A stretch of 64,000 nt of DNA from Protaetiibacter intestinalis (lineage in GTDB: Bacteria > Actinomycetota > Actinomycetes > Actinomycetales > Microbacteriaceae): the NCBI RefSeq assembly GCF_003627075.1, contig NZ_CP032630.1, forward strand, positions 1,488,001-1,552,000, in the 5' to 3' direction. How positions within the stretch are numbered: position 1 is the stretch's first letter; every line of letters begins with the position of its first letter. The notes under the pieces are model-generated. The model ran no database searches, was not told where the DNA came from, and was given only the letters and a program-made list of their open reading frames with translations. This document shows positions 17,677 through 25,860 of the stretch, one piece after another. A program made the translations under genes and the position numbers.

Positions 17677-18603
17677 TCAGGCGCGCACCGGGAACGGGTC
17701 CGCCACGCCGGCGAGCTCGGCGAGCTGCGCCCACACGTCTCGGGCGAGTTCGGCATCCGGATGCGCGGTGAAGGCGGGCGGGTCGATGCGCACGGGCGAT
17801 CCGATGCGGCCGTTCGGGGGTGCGTAGAGCTCGCCGCCCTGCGCCGCGGGGTCGGTGAGCGCGCGCACGGCCGACCAGGCGGCCGCGTCCTTGCCCTGCG
17901 CCCACGGCGTGTAGGGGTTGGGCAGGTGCCGCGTCACCCCCTCGCGCTCGGGGGTCTTGGCGTCGACGCCCACGCCGGGGCGGCTGACGAGCGAGAGCAC
18001 GGGCACCCCGTGCGCGCGCAGGCGCCGGTCGAGCTCGAAGGCGAGCAGCTCGGTGAGCGCCTTCGCCCGGGTGTAGGCCACGATCCCGAGGCGCGGCGTG
18101 CGACGCACCTCGCGCAGCTGCGGCCGCCGGATGCGGTCGACGAAGCCGCTCGAGGTGTGCACGATCCGGCCGGGGCGCTCCGGCGTGCCGTCGGCGGCGA
18201 GCCTCGGCAGCAGCCGGGTCAGGAGCGCGGTGTTGGCGACGACGTGGGTCGCGAGCACCATCGGCAGCCCGTCGGCGCTGCGCTCGCTCCAGCGCGACAT
18301 GGCGCCGCCGTTGAGTAGCAGCCCGTCGAGACGGTCGAGGGCGGCGAGCTCGTCGGCCGCGCGCGCGACGGAGACGAGCGAGGCGAGGTCGACGCCCACC
18401 TGCCGCAGTCGCGCCCCGGCGACGTGCCGGCGGATCGCGTGGGCGGCGGCGTCGAGCCGTGCGGCCGAGCGCCCGGCGAGCACCACCTCGGCCCCGGCGG
18501 CGGCGAGCTGTTCGGCGGCGAAGTAGCCGATGCCGGCGGTCGCACCCGTGACGACGTGGGTGCGTCCGGTCTGGTCGGGCAGGCGGTGGGGGTTCCAGGT
18601 CAT
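17677..18603 (-). CDS. Short-chain dehydrogenase/reductase
   Basis: A 308-residue SDR. The NAD(P)-binding motif is TGATAGIG (about residues 19-26), followed by AGRSAARLDAA, where Arg suggests NADPH. The usual NNAG reads LNGG. Ser in HTSSGFVDR and Tyr-x-x-x-Lys in YTRAK form the active site. It is divergent from a TetR gene with a palindromic operator between, so it is probably the regulated target. The substrate is unknown; the C-terminal extension (YAPPNGRIGSPVRIDPP) is typical of retinol-dehydrogenase-like SDRs. Confidence 0.85.
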   Translation of the reverse strand: MTWNPHRLPDQTGRTHVVTGATAGIGYFAAEQLAAAGAEVVLAGRSAARLDAAAHAIRRHVAGARLRQVGVDLASLVSVARAADELAALDRLDGLLLNGGAMSRWSERSADGLPMVLATHVVANTALLTRLLPRLAADGTPERPGRIVHTSSGFVDRIRRPQLREVRRTPRLGIVAYTRAKALTELLAFELDRRLRAHGVPVLSLVSRPGVGVDAKTPEREGVTRHLPNPYTPWAQGKDAAAWSAVRALTDPAAQGGELYAPPNGRIGSPVRIDPPAFTAHPDAELARDVWAQLAELAGVADPFPVRA

Positions 18604-18620
18604 GTCGACTCCTCGAGACT

Positions 18621-18674
18621 AAATGGATGAACTATCCGGTTGACGGTAGCATTAAACGGATGCTTCATCCATTT
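18621..18674. promoter_or_regulatory. TetR operator pair between SDR and TetR genes
   Basis: AAATGGATGAA (18621-18631) and its exact complement TTCATCCATTT (18664-18674) form 11-bp arms 32 bp apart. The right copy also forms a tighter near-palindrome with AAACGGATG (18653-18661). The region is AT-rich compared with the surroundings and covers both divergent promoters, as expected for control by the adjacent TetR protein. Confidence 0.75.
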
Positions 18675-18689
18675 CGCTATGATCGAGGC

Positions 18690-19220
18690 ATGGTGAGATC
18701 GGATGCCGTGCGCAGTCGTGCGCGCATCCTCGACGCCGCGCGGGGCTGCGAGGGCGCCGAGCTGCGGCTCAACGAGGTCGCGCACCGCGCCGGTGTCGGC
18801 GTCGGCACCGTCTACCGTCACTTCCCGACCGTCGACGCCCTCGCCGCGGCGCTCGCCGAGGGTGCGCTCGAACGGCTGCGCGAACTCGCGCGCGAGGCGG
18901 AAGCCGACCCCGACCCGGGTGCGGCGCTCGCCCGGCTCGTGCGCGGCGCGCTCGCCCTGCAGGTCGACGACCCCGGGCTCCAGACCGCGCTCATGGCCGA
19001 CCCGTCCGACATCCCGGAGCTGGCCGCGCTGCGCGCCGAGGTCGGCGAGGTCGGCGAACGGGTGTTCGCACGCGCGCAGGCCGCGGGCGTCGTGCGAGCC
19101 GAGCTCACGCTCGGCTCACTGCAGCGCCTCATCTGCGGACTCGAGCACGCCGTGCGCCTCGGCGACGCCGACGACCGCGAGCTCTACCTCGACATGCTGC
19201 TCGCGGGCATCCGCCCCTGA
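18690..19220 (+). CDS. TetR-family transcriptional regulator
   Basis: A 176-residue regulator with the TetR helix-turn-helix LNEVAHRAGVGVGTVYRHFPTVDAL (about residues 29-53) and a short all-helical ligand domain. The ATG at 18690 is preferred because the DNA-binding domain then has its normal position; an earlier ATG at 18627 would lie inside the operator. Divergent from the SDR gene. Its last 37 bp overlap the end of the convergent TetR gene. Confidence 0.85.
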   Translation: MVRSDAVRSRARILDAARGCEGAELRLNEVAHRAGVGVGTVYRHFPTVDALAAALAEGALERLRELAREAEADPDPGAALARLVRGALALQVDDPGLQTALMADPSDIPELAALRAEVGEVGERVFARAQAAGVVRAELTLGSLQRLICGLEHAVRLGDADDRELYLDMLLAGIRP

Positions 19221-19858
19221 CCGAGCGCCCTGAGTGCCGCATCCGACGCCCCCGCCGCGCGCAGTCGCGCACGCACCGCGGATGCCGCGAGCGCGTACGG
19301 GCGGTCGTCGCCCGTGAGCAGGGAACGGGCGTTCGCGGCGTCGGTGAGGGCGAACAGCTCGAAGGCGAGGCTCTCGGCATCCGTGCCGGCGGCGAGCTCG
19401 CCGGCCTCGATCGCGAACCGCAGCTGGCTCTCGAGGTAGCCGTGCCAGGTGCGCATCCAGTCGCGCACGGCGTCGCCGACCGGGCCGGGCTTCGAGTCGA
19501 GGTCGGCGGCCGTCGCGGCGAAGAAGCAGCCGCCGGGGAAGACACGCTCGCGGGAGTAGTCGAGCTGGCCGCGCAGCAGCCTCGCGATGCGCGCCACACC
19601 GCGGGGGAGTTCGCGGGCGGGGTCGACGACGCGCGCCTGGAACACCTCGGCGGCGGCCGCGACGGTCGCGAGCTGCAGGGCCTCCTTGCTGCCGAACAGG
19701 GTCGCGATGCTCGACTTGCCGTGGCCGCTCGCCTCGGCGAGGCGCCCGATCGTCACGCCGTCGAGCCCCTCGACGGATGCCAGGTCGGCCGCCCGGGCGA
19801 GGATCGCCCGGCGCGAGGCGTCGCCGCGGGCGCGGCGTCCGTCGGTCGCGATCGTCAT
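19184..19858 (-). CDS. TetR-family transcriptional regulator
   Basis: A 224-residue TetR protein with helix-turn-helix VTIGRLAEASGHGKSSIATLFGSKEAL (about residues 35-61). The effector domain contains FPGGCFFAATAADLDSKPG, a motif of the TetR_C_7-like group. It is divergent from an alpha/beta hydrolase gene, and a perfect 16-bp inverted repeat lies between the two starts. It probably represses that hydrolase and itself. The 3' end overlaps the convergent TetR gene. Confidence 0.87.
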   Translation of the reverse strand: MTIATDGRRARGDASRRAILARAADLASVEGLDGVTIGRLAEASGHGKSSIATLFGSKEALQLATVAAAAEVFQARVVDPARELPRGVARIARLLRGQLDYSRERVFPGGCFFAATAADLDSKPGPVGDAVRDWMRTWHGYLESQLRFAIEAGELAAGTDAESLAFELFALTDAANARSLLTGDDRPYALAASAVRARLRAAGASDAALRALGQGRMPASSMSR

Positions 19859-19868
19859 GCCGACAGTT

Positions 19869-19912
19869 TACGTACGATCGTTCGCTATGTATAGTACGAA
19901 CGATCGTACGTA
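19869..19912. promoter_or_regulatory. Perfect 16-bp inverted-repeat operator
   Basis: TACGTACGATCGTTCG (19869-19884) and its exact complement (19897-19912) flank a 12-bp spacer containing TATAGT, a good -10 hexamer for the plus strand. Each arm also contains the self-complementary core CGATCG. This is an unusually perfect TetR-type operator over both promoters. Confidence 0.85.
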
Positions 19913-19927
19913 TAGATGGGAACCGTC

Positions 19928-20791
19928 ATGCCGACCGTCGTCGACGCCGCATCCGCCGTCATCCGCGTCGCCGACGCGGTCTCGCCCCGCCTCGGGGCGC
20001 GTCTCGCCTTCGACACCTTCTTCTCGACGAGCCCGCGCCTGCGCGAGCAGCCGCGCGACGCCGACGTGATGCGTCGCGCCGAGACCGGGTGGCTCGAGGT
20101 GCGCGGGCGCCGCATCCCCACCTACCGCTGGGGCGAGCAGGGGCCCGTGGTGGTGCTCGTGCACGGCTGGCGCGGCCGCGCGTCGCAGTTCGCCTCGCTC
20201 ATCGACCCGCTGCGCGAGGCGGGCTACCGCGTCGTCGCCTTCGACGCACCCGGCCACGGTGCCGCCGCGCGCGGGCGCACCGACGTGCGCGACTGGCTCG
20301 CCGCGCTCGAATCGCTGCAGTGGCGCCACGGGCGGCTCCGCGCCCTCGTCGGCCACTCCTTCGGAGGCTTCGCGAGCATCACCGCGGCCCGGCACGGCAT
20401 CCGGGCGGATGCCGTGGTCTCGATCGCGGGAACCGGCACCCCGGCCGCGTTCCTGGGGGAGTTCGCCCGGATGACGCGGCTGCGCCCGGCGACCGCCGCC
20501 CGCCTCGAGGAGCGCTTCGTGCGCCACCTCGGCGAGACACCCGTGAGCTTCGCCGAGCGCTACGACGCCCTCGCGCATCCGCTGCCGGAGCTGCTGCCGC
20601 TGCTGCTCGTGCACGGCACGGCCGACCGCCAGCTGCCCGCCGAGGCCTCCCGACTGCTTCAGGCCGCGCACCCCTCGGCCGAACTGCTGTTGCTCGACGG
20701 CGTCGGTCACACCCGCGTGCTCAGCGCGCCCGAGACCCGCGACGCGGTGCTCGCGCACCTCGCGCGGGCGGCGATCCCCGCGCATCCGTAG
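19928..20791 (+). CDS. Alpha/beta hydrolase
   Basis: A 287-residue hydrolase. The oxyanion region VVLVHGWRGRASQ, the nucleophile elbow GHSFGGFAS (catalytic Ser), and the late Asp in VHGTADRQLP and His in GVGHTR complete the triad. The ATG at 19928 has GGGA upstream; an in-frame ATG at 19916 would give four more residues and an almost leaderless transcript from the TATAGT promoter. Regulated by the divergent TetR protein. The natural substrate, probably an ester or lactone, is unknown. Confidence 0.85.
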   Translation: MPTVVDAASAVIRVADAVSPRLGARLAFDTFFSTSPRLREQPRDADVMRRAETGWLEVRGRRIPTYRWGEQGPVVVLVHGWRGRASQFASLIDPLREAGYRVVAFDAPGHGAAARGRTDVRDWLAALESLQWRHGRLRALVGHSFGGFASITAARHGIRADAVVSIAGTGTPAAFLGEFARMTRLRPATAARLEERFVRHLGETPVSFAERYDALAHPLPELLPLLLVHGTADRQLPAEASRLLQAAHPSAELLLLDGVGHTRVLSAPETRDAVLAHLARAAIPAHP

Positions 20792-20936
20792 CCCCGCAGG
20801 GCCCCCATGTGACGCCGCGTTTCCGCGGATGACGCGGTGACGCCGCGCGTTACGAAACGCGTTTGGCCTCGTGGCGAGCCTGGCGTGTACTGGGCTCTCC
20901 CCGCACCCGGGAGACTCCACCACGAAGGGAACCACC

Positions 20937-21929
20937 GTGTCCGACGAGAAGTCGACGCCCGAGGGTCAGAGCGAACTGCGCTCGGCCGTCGCGGCCACAG
21001 CCAAGAAGAAGCGCAACACCCTGCTCGCCGTCCTCGCGGTCGTCGCCGTCGCGGCGATCGTCGTGGGAGGCGTGTTCCTGTTCAAGGCACTCGGCACCGA
21101 GAAGGCCGAGGCCGCCGGCGACGACGTCACCGAGCCGATCACGGTCAAGATCGCCGTCGCCGAGGACTCCAAGTTCCAGGACGCCATCAAGGAGGTCGCG
21201 GCCGAGAAGGGCCTCGACGTCGAGTGGGTCAACGTCGACGACTGGGTGCTTCCCAACACCGAGCTGCAGGCAGGCAACGTCGACGCGAACGCGTTCCAGC
21301 ACATCCTCTACCTCTCGGCGTTCAACGCCGAGTCGGGCGCCGACATCACCCCGGTGTTCTCGACCGTCATCACCCAGTGGGGCATCTTCTCCGCCACGCT
21401 CGACGACGTCGCCGACATCCCCGAGGGCGGCAAGATCGCCATCCCCGACGACCCGTCCAACGGCGGCCGCGCCCTCAACATCCTCGCCTCGGCTGGTCTC
21501 ATCGAGCTCGCCGACGACGCGGGCGACTTCCCCACCACGGACGACGTGACCTCGAACCCGAAGAACCTCGAGTTCGTCGCGCTCGGCGCCCGCACCATCC
21601 CGACCCAGTTCGACGACCCGAGCCTCTCGGCCGTCGTCGTCGGAACCTCCTACTTCGACCCGGCCCAGGGCGTCACCAAGGAGGACGCGCTCTTCCTCGA
21701 CGACTCGCTCGACGAGAAGAACCTGCCGTACATCAACGTCGTCGCGGTGAACTCCGACGACGTCGACAACCCGGCCTGGGCGATCCTCAAGGAGGCGTAC
21801 GCCGACCCGCGCGTCGCCGACGCCCTCGAGGAGGAGTACTTCGGCAACACGATCCTCGTGGACGTGCCCGTCGAGAAGCTCCGCTCCAAGCTCGCCGAGC
21901 TGCAGAAGTCGGCGGAGCAGAACAAGTAG
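20937..21929 (+). CDS. MetQ/NlpA-type substrate-binding protein, membrane-anchored
   Basis: A 330-residue binding protein of the NlpA (methionine) family, with the typical body (TVKIAVAEDSKFQDAIKEVA, NVDANAFQHILYLSAFN, TSYFDPAQGVTKEDALFLDD). Unlike usual members it lacks a signal-peptide lipobox; instead a charged cytoplasmic tail (residues 1-27, with KKKR) leads to one membrane helix (about 28-51). So it is tethered as a type II membrane protein. GAAGGGA precedes the GTG start. It opens an operon with MetN- and MetI-like subunits and four oxidoreductases; the cargo may be an organosulfur compound rather than methionine itself. Confidence 0.85.
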   Translation: MSDEKSTPEGQSELRSAVAATAKKKRNTLLAVLAVVAVAAIVVGGVFLFKALGTEKAEAAGDDVTEPITVKIAVAEDSKFQDAIKEVAAEKGLDVEWVNVDDWVLPNTELQAGNVDANAFQHILYLSAFNAESGADITPVFSTVITQWGIFSATLDDVADIPEGGKIAIPDDPSNGGRALNILASAGLIELADDAGDFPTTDDVTSNPKNLEFVALGARTIPTQFDDPSLSAVVVGTSYFDPAQGVTKEDALFLDDSLDEKNLPYINVVAVNSDDVDNPAWAILKEAYADPRVADALEEEYFGNTILVDVPVEKLRSKLAELQKSAEQNK

Positions 21930-22018
21930 CACCCGCTGAGCGGGGCCGACTCGGACACGATCCGGGCGGCCCCGCCTCGGCATGAACACGCAGGAACCGG
22001 CATGAGGAGGACCCACCC

Positions 22019-23062
22019 ATGACCACCGCCATCACCTTCGACCAGGTCTCGAAGAGCTTCCAGACGAAGGGGCGCACCTTCGAGGCGTTGCGCGACGTCG
22101 ACCTCACGATCGAGGCGGGCGAGATCTACGGCATCGTCGGCTACTCGGGCGCGGGCAAGTCGACCCTGCTGCGCACGATCAACGCGCTCGAGCGGCCGAC
22201 GAGCGGGCGGGTGCTGGTCGGTGGACGCGAGATCTCGAGCCTCACCGGCCCGGAGCTGTACCGCGCCCGGCAGCGCATCGGCATGATCTTCCAGCAGTTC
22301 AACCTGCTGCGCTCGCGCACCGTCTACCGGAACGTCGCCTACCCGCTCGCCCTCGCCGGCGTCGGCAAGGAGGAGACCCTCGACCGCGTCGAGGAGCTGC
22401 TCGACTTCGTCGGCCTCACCGACAAGGCACTCGCCTACCCCTCGCAGCTCTCCGGCGGCCAGAAGCAGCGCGTCGGCATCGCGCGCGCCCTCGCCACCCG
22501 CCCCGACATCCTCATCTCCGACGAGGCCACGAGCGCACTCGACCCGCAGACCACGGGCGAGGTGCTCGAGCTGCTGCAGCGGGTCAACGCCGAGTACGGC
22601 GTCACGATCGTGCTCGTCACCCACGAGATCGACGTGATCCGCCGCATCGCCGACAAGGTCGCCGTGATGGATGCCGGCCGCGTCGTCGAACACGGTGCGG
22701 TCTACGAGGTGTTCTCGAACCCGCAGAACCCCACGACGCAGCGCTTCGTCTCCTCGGTGCTGCACCACGTGCCGTCGGCCGAGACGCTCGCCGCCATCCG
22801 CGCCGTGCACCACGGGCGGATCGTGCAGCTGCACGTCGAGAACCGCGAGTCCAACGACCCCTTTCTCTCGCGTGTCGCGCGGGCGCACGGGGTCGACTTC
22901 AACATCGTCTACGGGGGTGTGGACGAGCTGCAGTCGCGCCTGTTCGGCAGCCTCACCGTCGAGCTGCTGGGCGACAACGCCTCGGTGGATGCGGCGCTCG
23001 CCGAGCTCGGCGAGACGACCTCCGTGCGCGAGATCACCGACCGGGAGGCAGTCCATGCGTGA
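22019..23062 (+). CDS. MetN-type ABC ATPase with NIL domain
   Basis: A 347-residue ATPase. Walker A is GYSGAGKST, the signature is LSGGQKQR and Walker B is ILISDEATSALD. The C-terminal ~80 residues (from about VENRESNDPFLSR) are the NIL domain, which in MetN binds substrate amino acid for trans-inhibition of uptake. The family is therefore methionine-type. It overlaps the permease gene by 8 bp. Confidence 0.9.
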   Translation: MTTAITFDQVSKSFQTKGRTFEALRDVDLTIEAGEIYGIVGYSGAGKSTLLRTINALERPTSGRVLVGGREISSLTGPELYRARQRIGMIFQQFNLLRSRTVYRNVAYPLALAGVGKEETLDRVEELLDFVGLTDKALAYPSQLSGGQKQRVGIARALATRPDILISDEATSALDPQTTGEVLELLQRVNAEYGVTIVLVTHEIDVIRRIADKVAVMDAGRVVEHGAVYEVFSNPQNPTTQRFVSSVLHHVPSAETLAAIRAVHHGRIVQLHVENRESNDPFLSRVARAHGVDFNIVYGGVDELQSRLFGSLTVELLGDNASVDAALAELGETTSVREITDREAVHA

Positions 23063-23717
23063 GTTCGACCTCGAGGCGTTCCTGCCCCGGTTCTGGAAGG
23101 CGCTCGGCGAGACGCTCGTCATGACGGGCGTCTCGTTCGCGGCGGCGGCCGTCATCGGCATCCTGCTGGCGCTGTGGCTCTACGCCTCGCGCCCCGGCAA
23201 CCTGCTCGAGAACCGCGTCGTCTACGCGGTGCTCAACTTCGTCATCAACCTCGTGCGGCCGGTGCCGTTCCTCATCGTGGCGATCGCGCTCGTGGGTGTC
23301 ACCCGGCTCGTGTTCGGCACCGGCTTCGGCCCCCTGGCCGCGACGCTGCCGCTCACGATCGTCGCGAGCGTGGCGATCGCGCGCGTCATCGAGACGAACC
23401 TCGTCGCGGTCGACGCGGGTGCCGTCGAGGCGGGCGCGGCGATGGGCGCGAGCCCCGTGCGCGTGCTCTTCACGATCGTCATCCCGGAGTCGCTCGGGCC
23501 GATGATCCTCGGCCTGACCTACATCGTCGTCGCCCTCGTCGACGCGACCGCGGTCGCCGGCACGCTCGGGGGCGGCGGGCTCGGCTACCTCGCCCTCAAC
23601 TACGGGTGGGCGCGGTTCGACTACACCGTCATCTGGATCGTGGTCATCGCGCTGGTCGTGCTCGTGCAGGGACTCCAGGCGATCGGCAACCGGATCGCGC
23701 GGAGCGTGATGCATTGA
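23055..23717 (+). CDS. MetI-type ABC permease
   Basis: A 220-residue permease with five predicted helices and the binding-protein-dependent transport loop EAGAAMGASPVRVLFTIVIP. The length matches E. coli MetI (about 217). It overlaps the ATPase gene by 8 bp, and its stop overlaps the next gene's TTG start. Confidence 0.9.
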   Translation: MREFDLEAFLPRFWKALGETLVMTGVSFAAAAVIGILLALWLYASRPGNLLENRVVYAVLNFVINLVRPVPFLIVAIALVGVTRLVFGTGFGPLAATLPLTIVASVAIARVIETNLVAVDAGAVEAGAAMGASPVRVLFTIVIPESLGPMILGLTYIVVALVDATAVAGTLGGGGLGYLALNYGWARFDYTVIWIVVIALVVLVQGLQAIGNRIARSVMH

Positions 23718-24871
23718 GCGCCGCCTTCGACGAGGCCGCCTTCGAGGCGTTCCTCGACAGCATCCGCACGACCGCCGCCGAGCGCGAGCGCGAGCGGCGG
23801 CTGCTCGGCCCGCAGCTCGCCGAGCTGCGCGAGCTCGGCTTCACGACCCTGCGGGTGCCCGCCGAGCGAGGGGGAGACCCCGTGTCGCTCGAGCGGCTCT
23901 TCGCCCTGCTCATCCGGCTCGCCGCCGCCGACCCGAGCCTCGCCCACATCCAGCGCGGACACCTCGCCTTCGTCGAGTCGCTGCGCGTGCAGGGTGCGGA
24001 TGCGCCGCAGCTGTGGTGGGATCGCGTGCTCGCCGGCGACTTCGTCGGCAACGCGCAGTCGGAGCGCCAGGAGACCGCACGGCTCGAGACCCGCATCTCG
24101 CGCGACGGAGACGAGCTGCGCCTCAGCGGCACGAAGTACTACACGACGGGCTCGATCTACGCCGACTGGATCCACCTCTCCGCCCTCGACGGCGACGAGC
24201 GGGTCGGCGTGACCGTCTCGGCCCACCAGGACGGCGTGCGGTCGGTCGACGACTGGGACGGCTTCGGCCAGCCCCTCACCGGCTCCGGCACGACCACCTT
24301 CGATGCCGCCCGCATCGACGCGGACGACATCGTGCCGCCGCAGACGGATGCCGCCCGCTGGCACCACCTCGGCTCGGTGTACCAGCTGACGCTGCTCGCC
24401 GTCATCGCGGGGATCGCGCAGCGCGCCCTCGACGACACGGTCGACTTCGTCCGCCCCAGACGCCGCACCTTCGGGTTCGCCGGCGAGACGCTGCCGCGCG
24501 AGGACCCGCTCGTGCAGCTCGTCGTCGGCGAACTGAGCGTCGCCGCCGCGACCGCCCGGCGTCTCGTGCTGTCGGTTGCCGCCGAGCTCGGGCGGGCGAC
24601 CGACGGCGAGGTGGATGCCGGGGAGCTGCAGGAGCTCCAGCTCGAGGTGTTCCGCCTGCAGGAGGTCGTGCCCGCGCTCGTGCTCGACGCGACCACGCGG
24701 CTGTTCGAGGTGGGCGGCGCCTCCGCGGTCGGCGCGGGTCCGGCGCTCGACCGGCACTGGCGGAACGTGCGCACCATCGCCTCCCACAACCCCGTGATCC
24801 AGCGCACGCGCGCCGTCGGCCAGTGGGAGCTGAACGGCACGCTGCCCGACTGGAAGGCGCCCGGCGCATGA
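23714..24871 (+). CDS. DszC/SfnC-like flavin monooxygenase (acyl-CoA dehydrogenase fold)
   Basis: A 385-residue member of the acyl-CoA dehydrogenase superfamily branch that acts as FMNH2-dependent monooxygenases on sulfur compounds. Features are GDFVGNAQSERQE, KYYTTGSIYADW, DDWDGFGQPLTGSGTT and the C-terminal HWRNVRTIASHNP. The WDGFGQ..TGSGTT and HWRN..H motifs are typical of DszC-like proteins. The start is a TTG overlapping the MetI-like stop (TTGA), which is unusual but gives a normal N-terminus. It needs a flavin reductase, none of which is encoded nearby. A similar gene lies two genes downstream. Confidence 0.8.
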   Translation: MSAAFDEAAFEAFLDSIRTTAAERERERRLLGPQLAELRELGFTTLRVPAERGGDPVSLERLFALLIRLAAADPSLAHIQRGHLAFVESLRVQGADAPQLWWDRVLAGDFVGNAQSERQETARLETRISRDGDELRLSGTKYYTTGSIYADWIHLSALDGDERVGVTVSAHQDGVRSVDDWDGFGQPLTGSGTTTFDAARIDADDIVPPQTDAARWHHLGSVYQLTLLAVIAGIAQRALDDTVDFVRPRRRTFGFAGETLPREDPLVQLVVGELSVAAATARRLVLSVAAELGRATDGEVDAGELQELQLEVFRLQEVVPALVLDATTRLFEVGGASAVGAGPALDRHWRNVRTIASHNPVIQRTRAVGQWELNGTLPDWKAPGA

Positions 24872-25860
24872 CCGAACTGGCAGGACTCGAGGTCGGGGAG
24901 CAGGGCTTCGGCGGCATGGCGCTCGCCGAGGTGTACGGCCCGACCGACGAGGCGAGCGCCCTCGCCACCCTGCACCACGCGCTCGACGCGGGCATCCGCC
25001 TCATCGACACGGCGGATGTGTACGGCGCCGGCTCCAACGAGCGCCTCGTCGGGCGGGTGCTGCGCGAACGGCGGGACGAGGTGGTGCTCGCCACCAAGTT
25101 CGGCTTCCTGCGCGACCCGGCGCCGGGCGGGCCGCGGTTCCGCGGCGATCCCGCCTACGTGCGCGAGGCCGTGCAGGGGAGCCTCGGCCGGCTCGGGGTC
25201 GAGCGCATCGAGCTGTACTACTACCACCGCGTCGACCCCCGGGTGCCGATCGAGGAGACGGTCGGCGCCCTCGCCGAACTCGTGGCCGAGGGCGTCGTCG
25301 AGCGCATCGGGCTCTCCGAGGTGACGGCTGCCGAGCTCGAACGCGCCCACGCCGTGCACCCGATCACGGCGGTGCAGTCGGAGTGGTCGATCTGGAGTCG
25401 CGACGTCGAGACCGCGGTCATCCCGACGGCGGCGCGACTCGGGGTGGGCTTCGTCGCCTACTCGCCGCTCGGACGCGGCTTCCTCGTCTCGCCGGTGACG
25501 CAGCTGCCCGAGGGCGACCTGCGCCGCAACTTCCCGCGCTTCGACGCCGAGCGTCTCGCCGCGAACGCCCCCATCGGCGAGACGGTGCGCGCGGTCGCGG
25601 AGGCCGAGGGCATCACGCCCGCCCAGCTCGCGCTCGCCTGGCTCGGCGAGCAGGGTCGCGCGCTCGGCGTCGACGTCGTGCCGATCCCGTCGACCAGGCG
25701 TCCGGAGCGCATCGACGAGAACCTCGCGGCGTCCGGCATCCGCCTGAGCGCCGCCGCGCTCGCCGCCCTCGAACCGCTCGGCGCGCGCGTCGCGGGCGAC
25801 CGCGCCCGGCACGTCGGCGACATCTCGCAGGGCCGTGAGCGCACCGAGGCCGCCGGATGA
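24868..25860 (+). CDS. Aldo/keto reductase
   Basis: A 330-residue aldo/keto reductase of the AKR11/13-like group. The catalytic tetrad is visible: Asp and Tyr in RLIDTADVYG, Lys in LATKFGFL and His in LYYYHRVDP. NADPH-binding segments (AYSPLGRGFL, VPIPSTRRPERIDENL) are present. It is coupled by ATGA on both sides, between two DszC-like genes, so it probably reduces an aldehyde or ketone released by the monooxygenases. Confidence 0.88.
   Translation: MTELAGLEVGEQGFGGMALAEVYGPTDEASALATLHHALDAGIRLIDTADVYGAGSNERLVGRVLRERRDEVVLATKFGFLRDPAPGGPRFRGDPAYVREAVQGSLGRLGVERIELYYYHRVDPRVPIEETVGALAELVAEGVVERIGLSEVTAAELERAHAVHPITAVQSEWSIWSRDVETAVIPTAARLGVGFVAYSPLGRGFLVSPVTQLPEGDLRRNFPRFDAERLAANAPIGETVRAVAEAEGITPAQLALAWLGEQGRALGVDVVPIPSTRRPERIDENLAASGIRLSAAALAALEPLGARVAGDRARHVGDISQGRERTEAAG

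Noticed and set aside
20792..20936. Possible SAM riboswitch before the MetQ-like gene
   Set aside because: The leader has only a short hairpin (CGCGTT/AACGCG) and none of the conserved SAM-riboswitch words.
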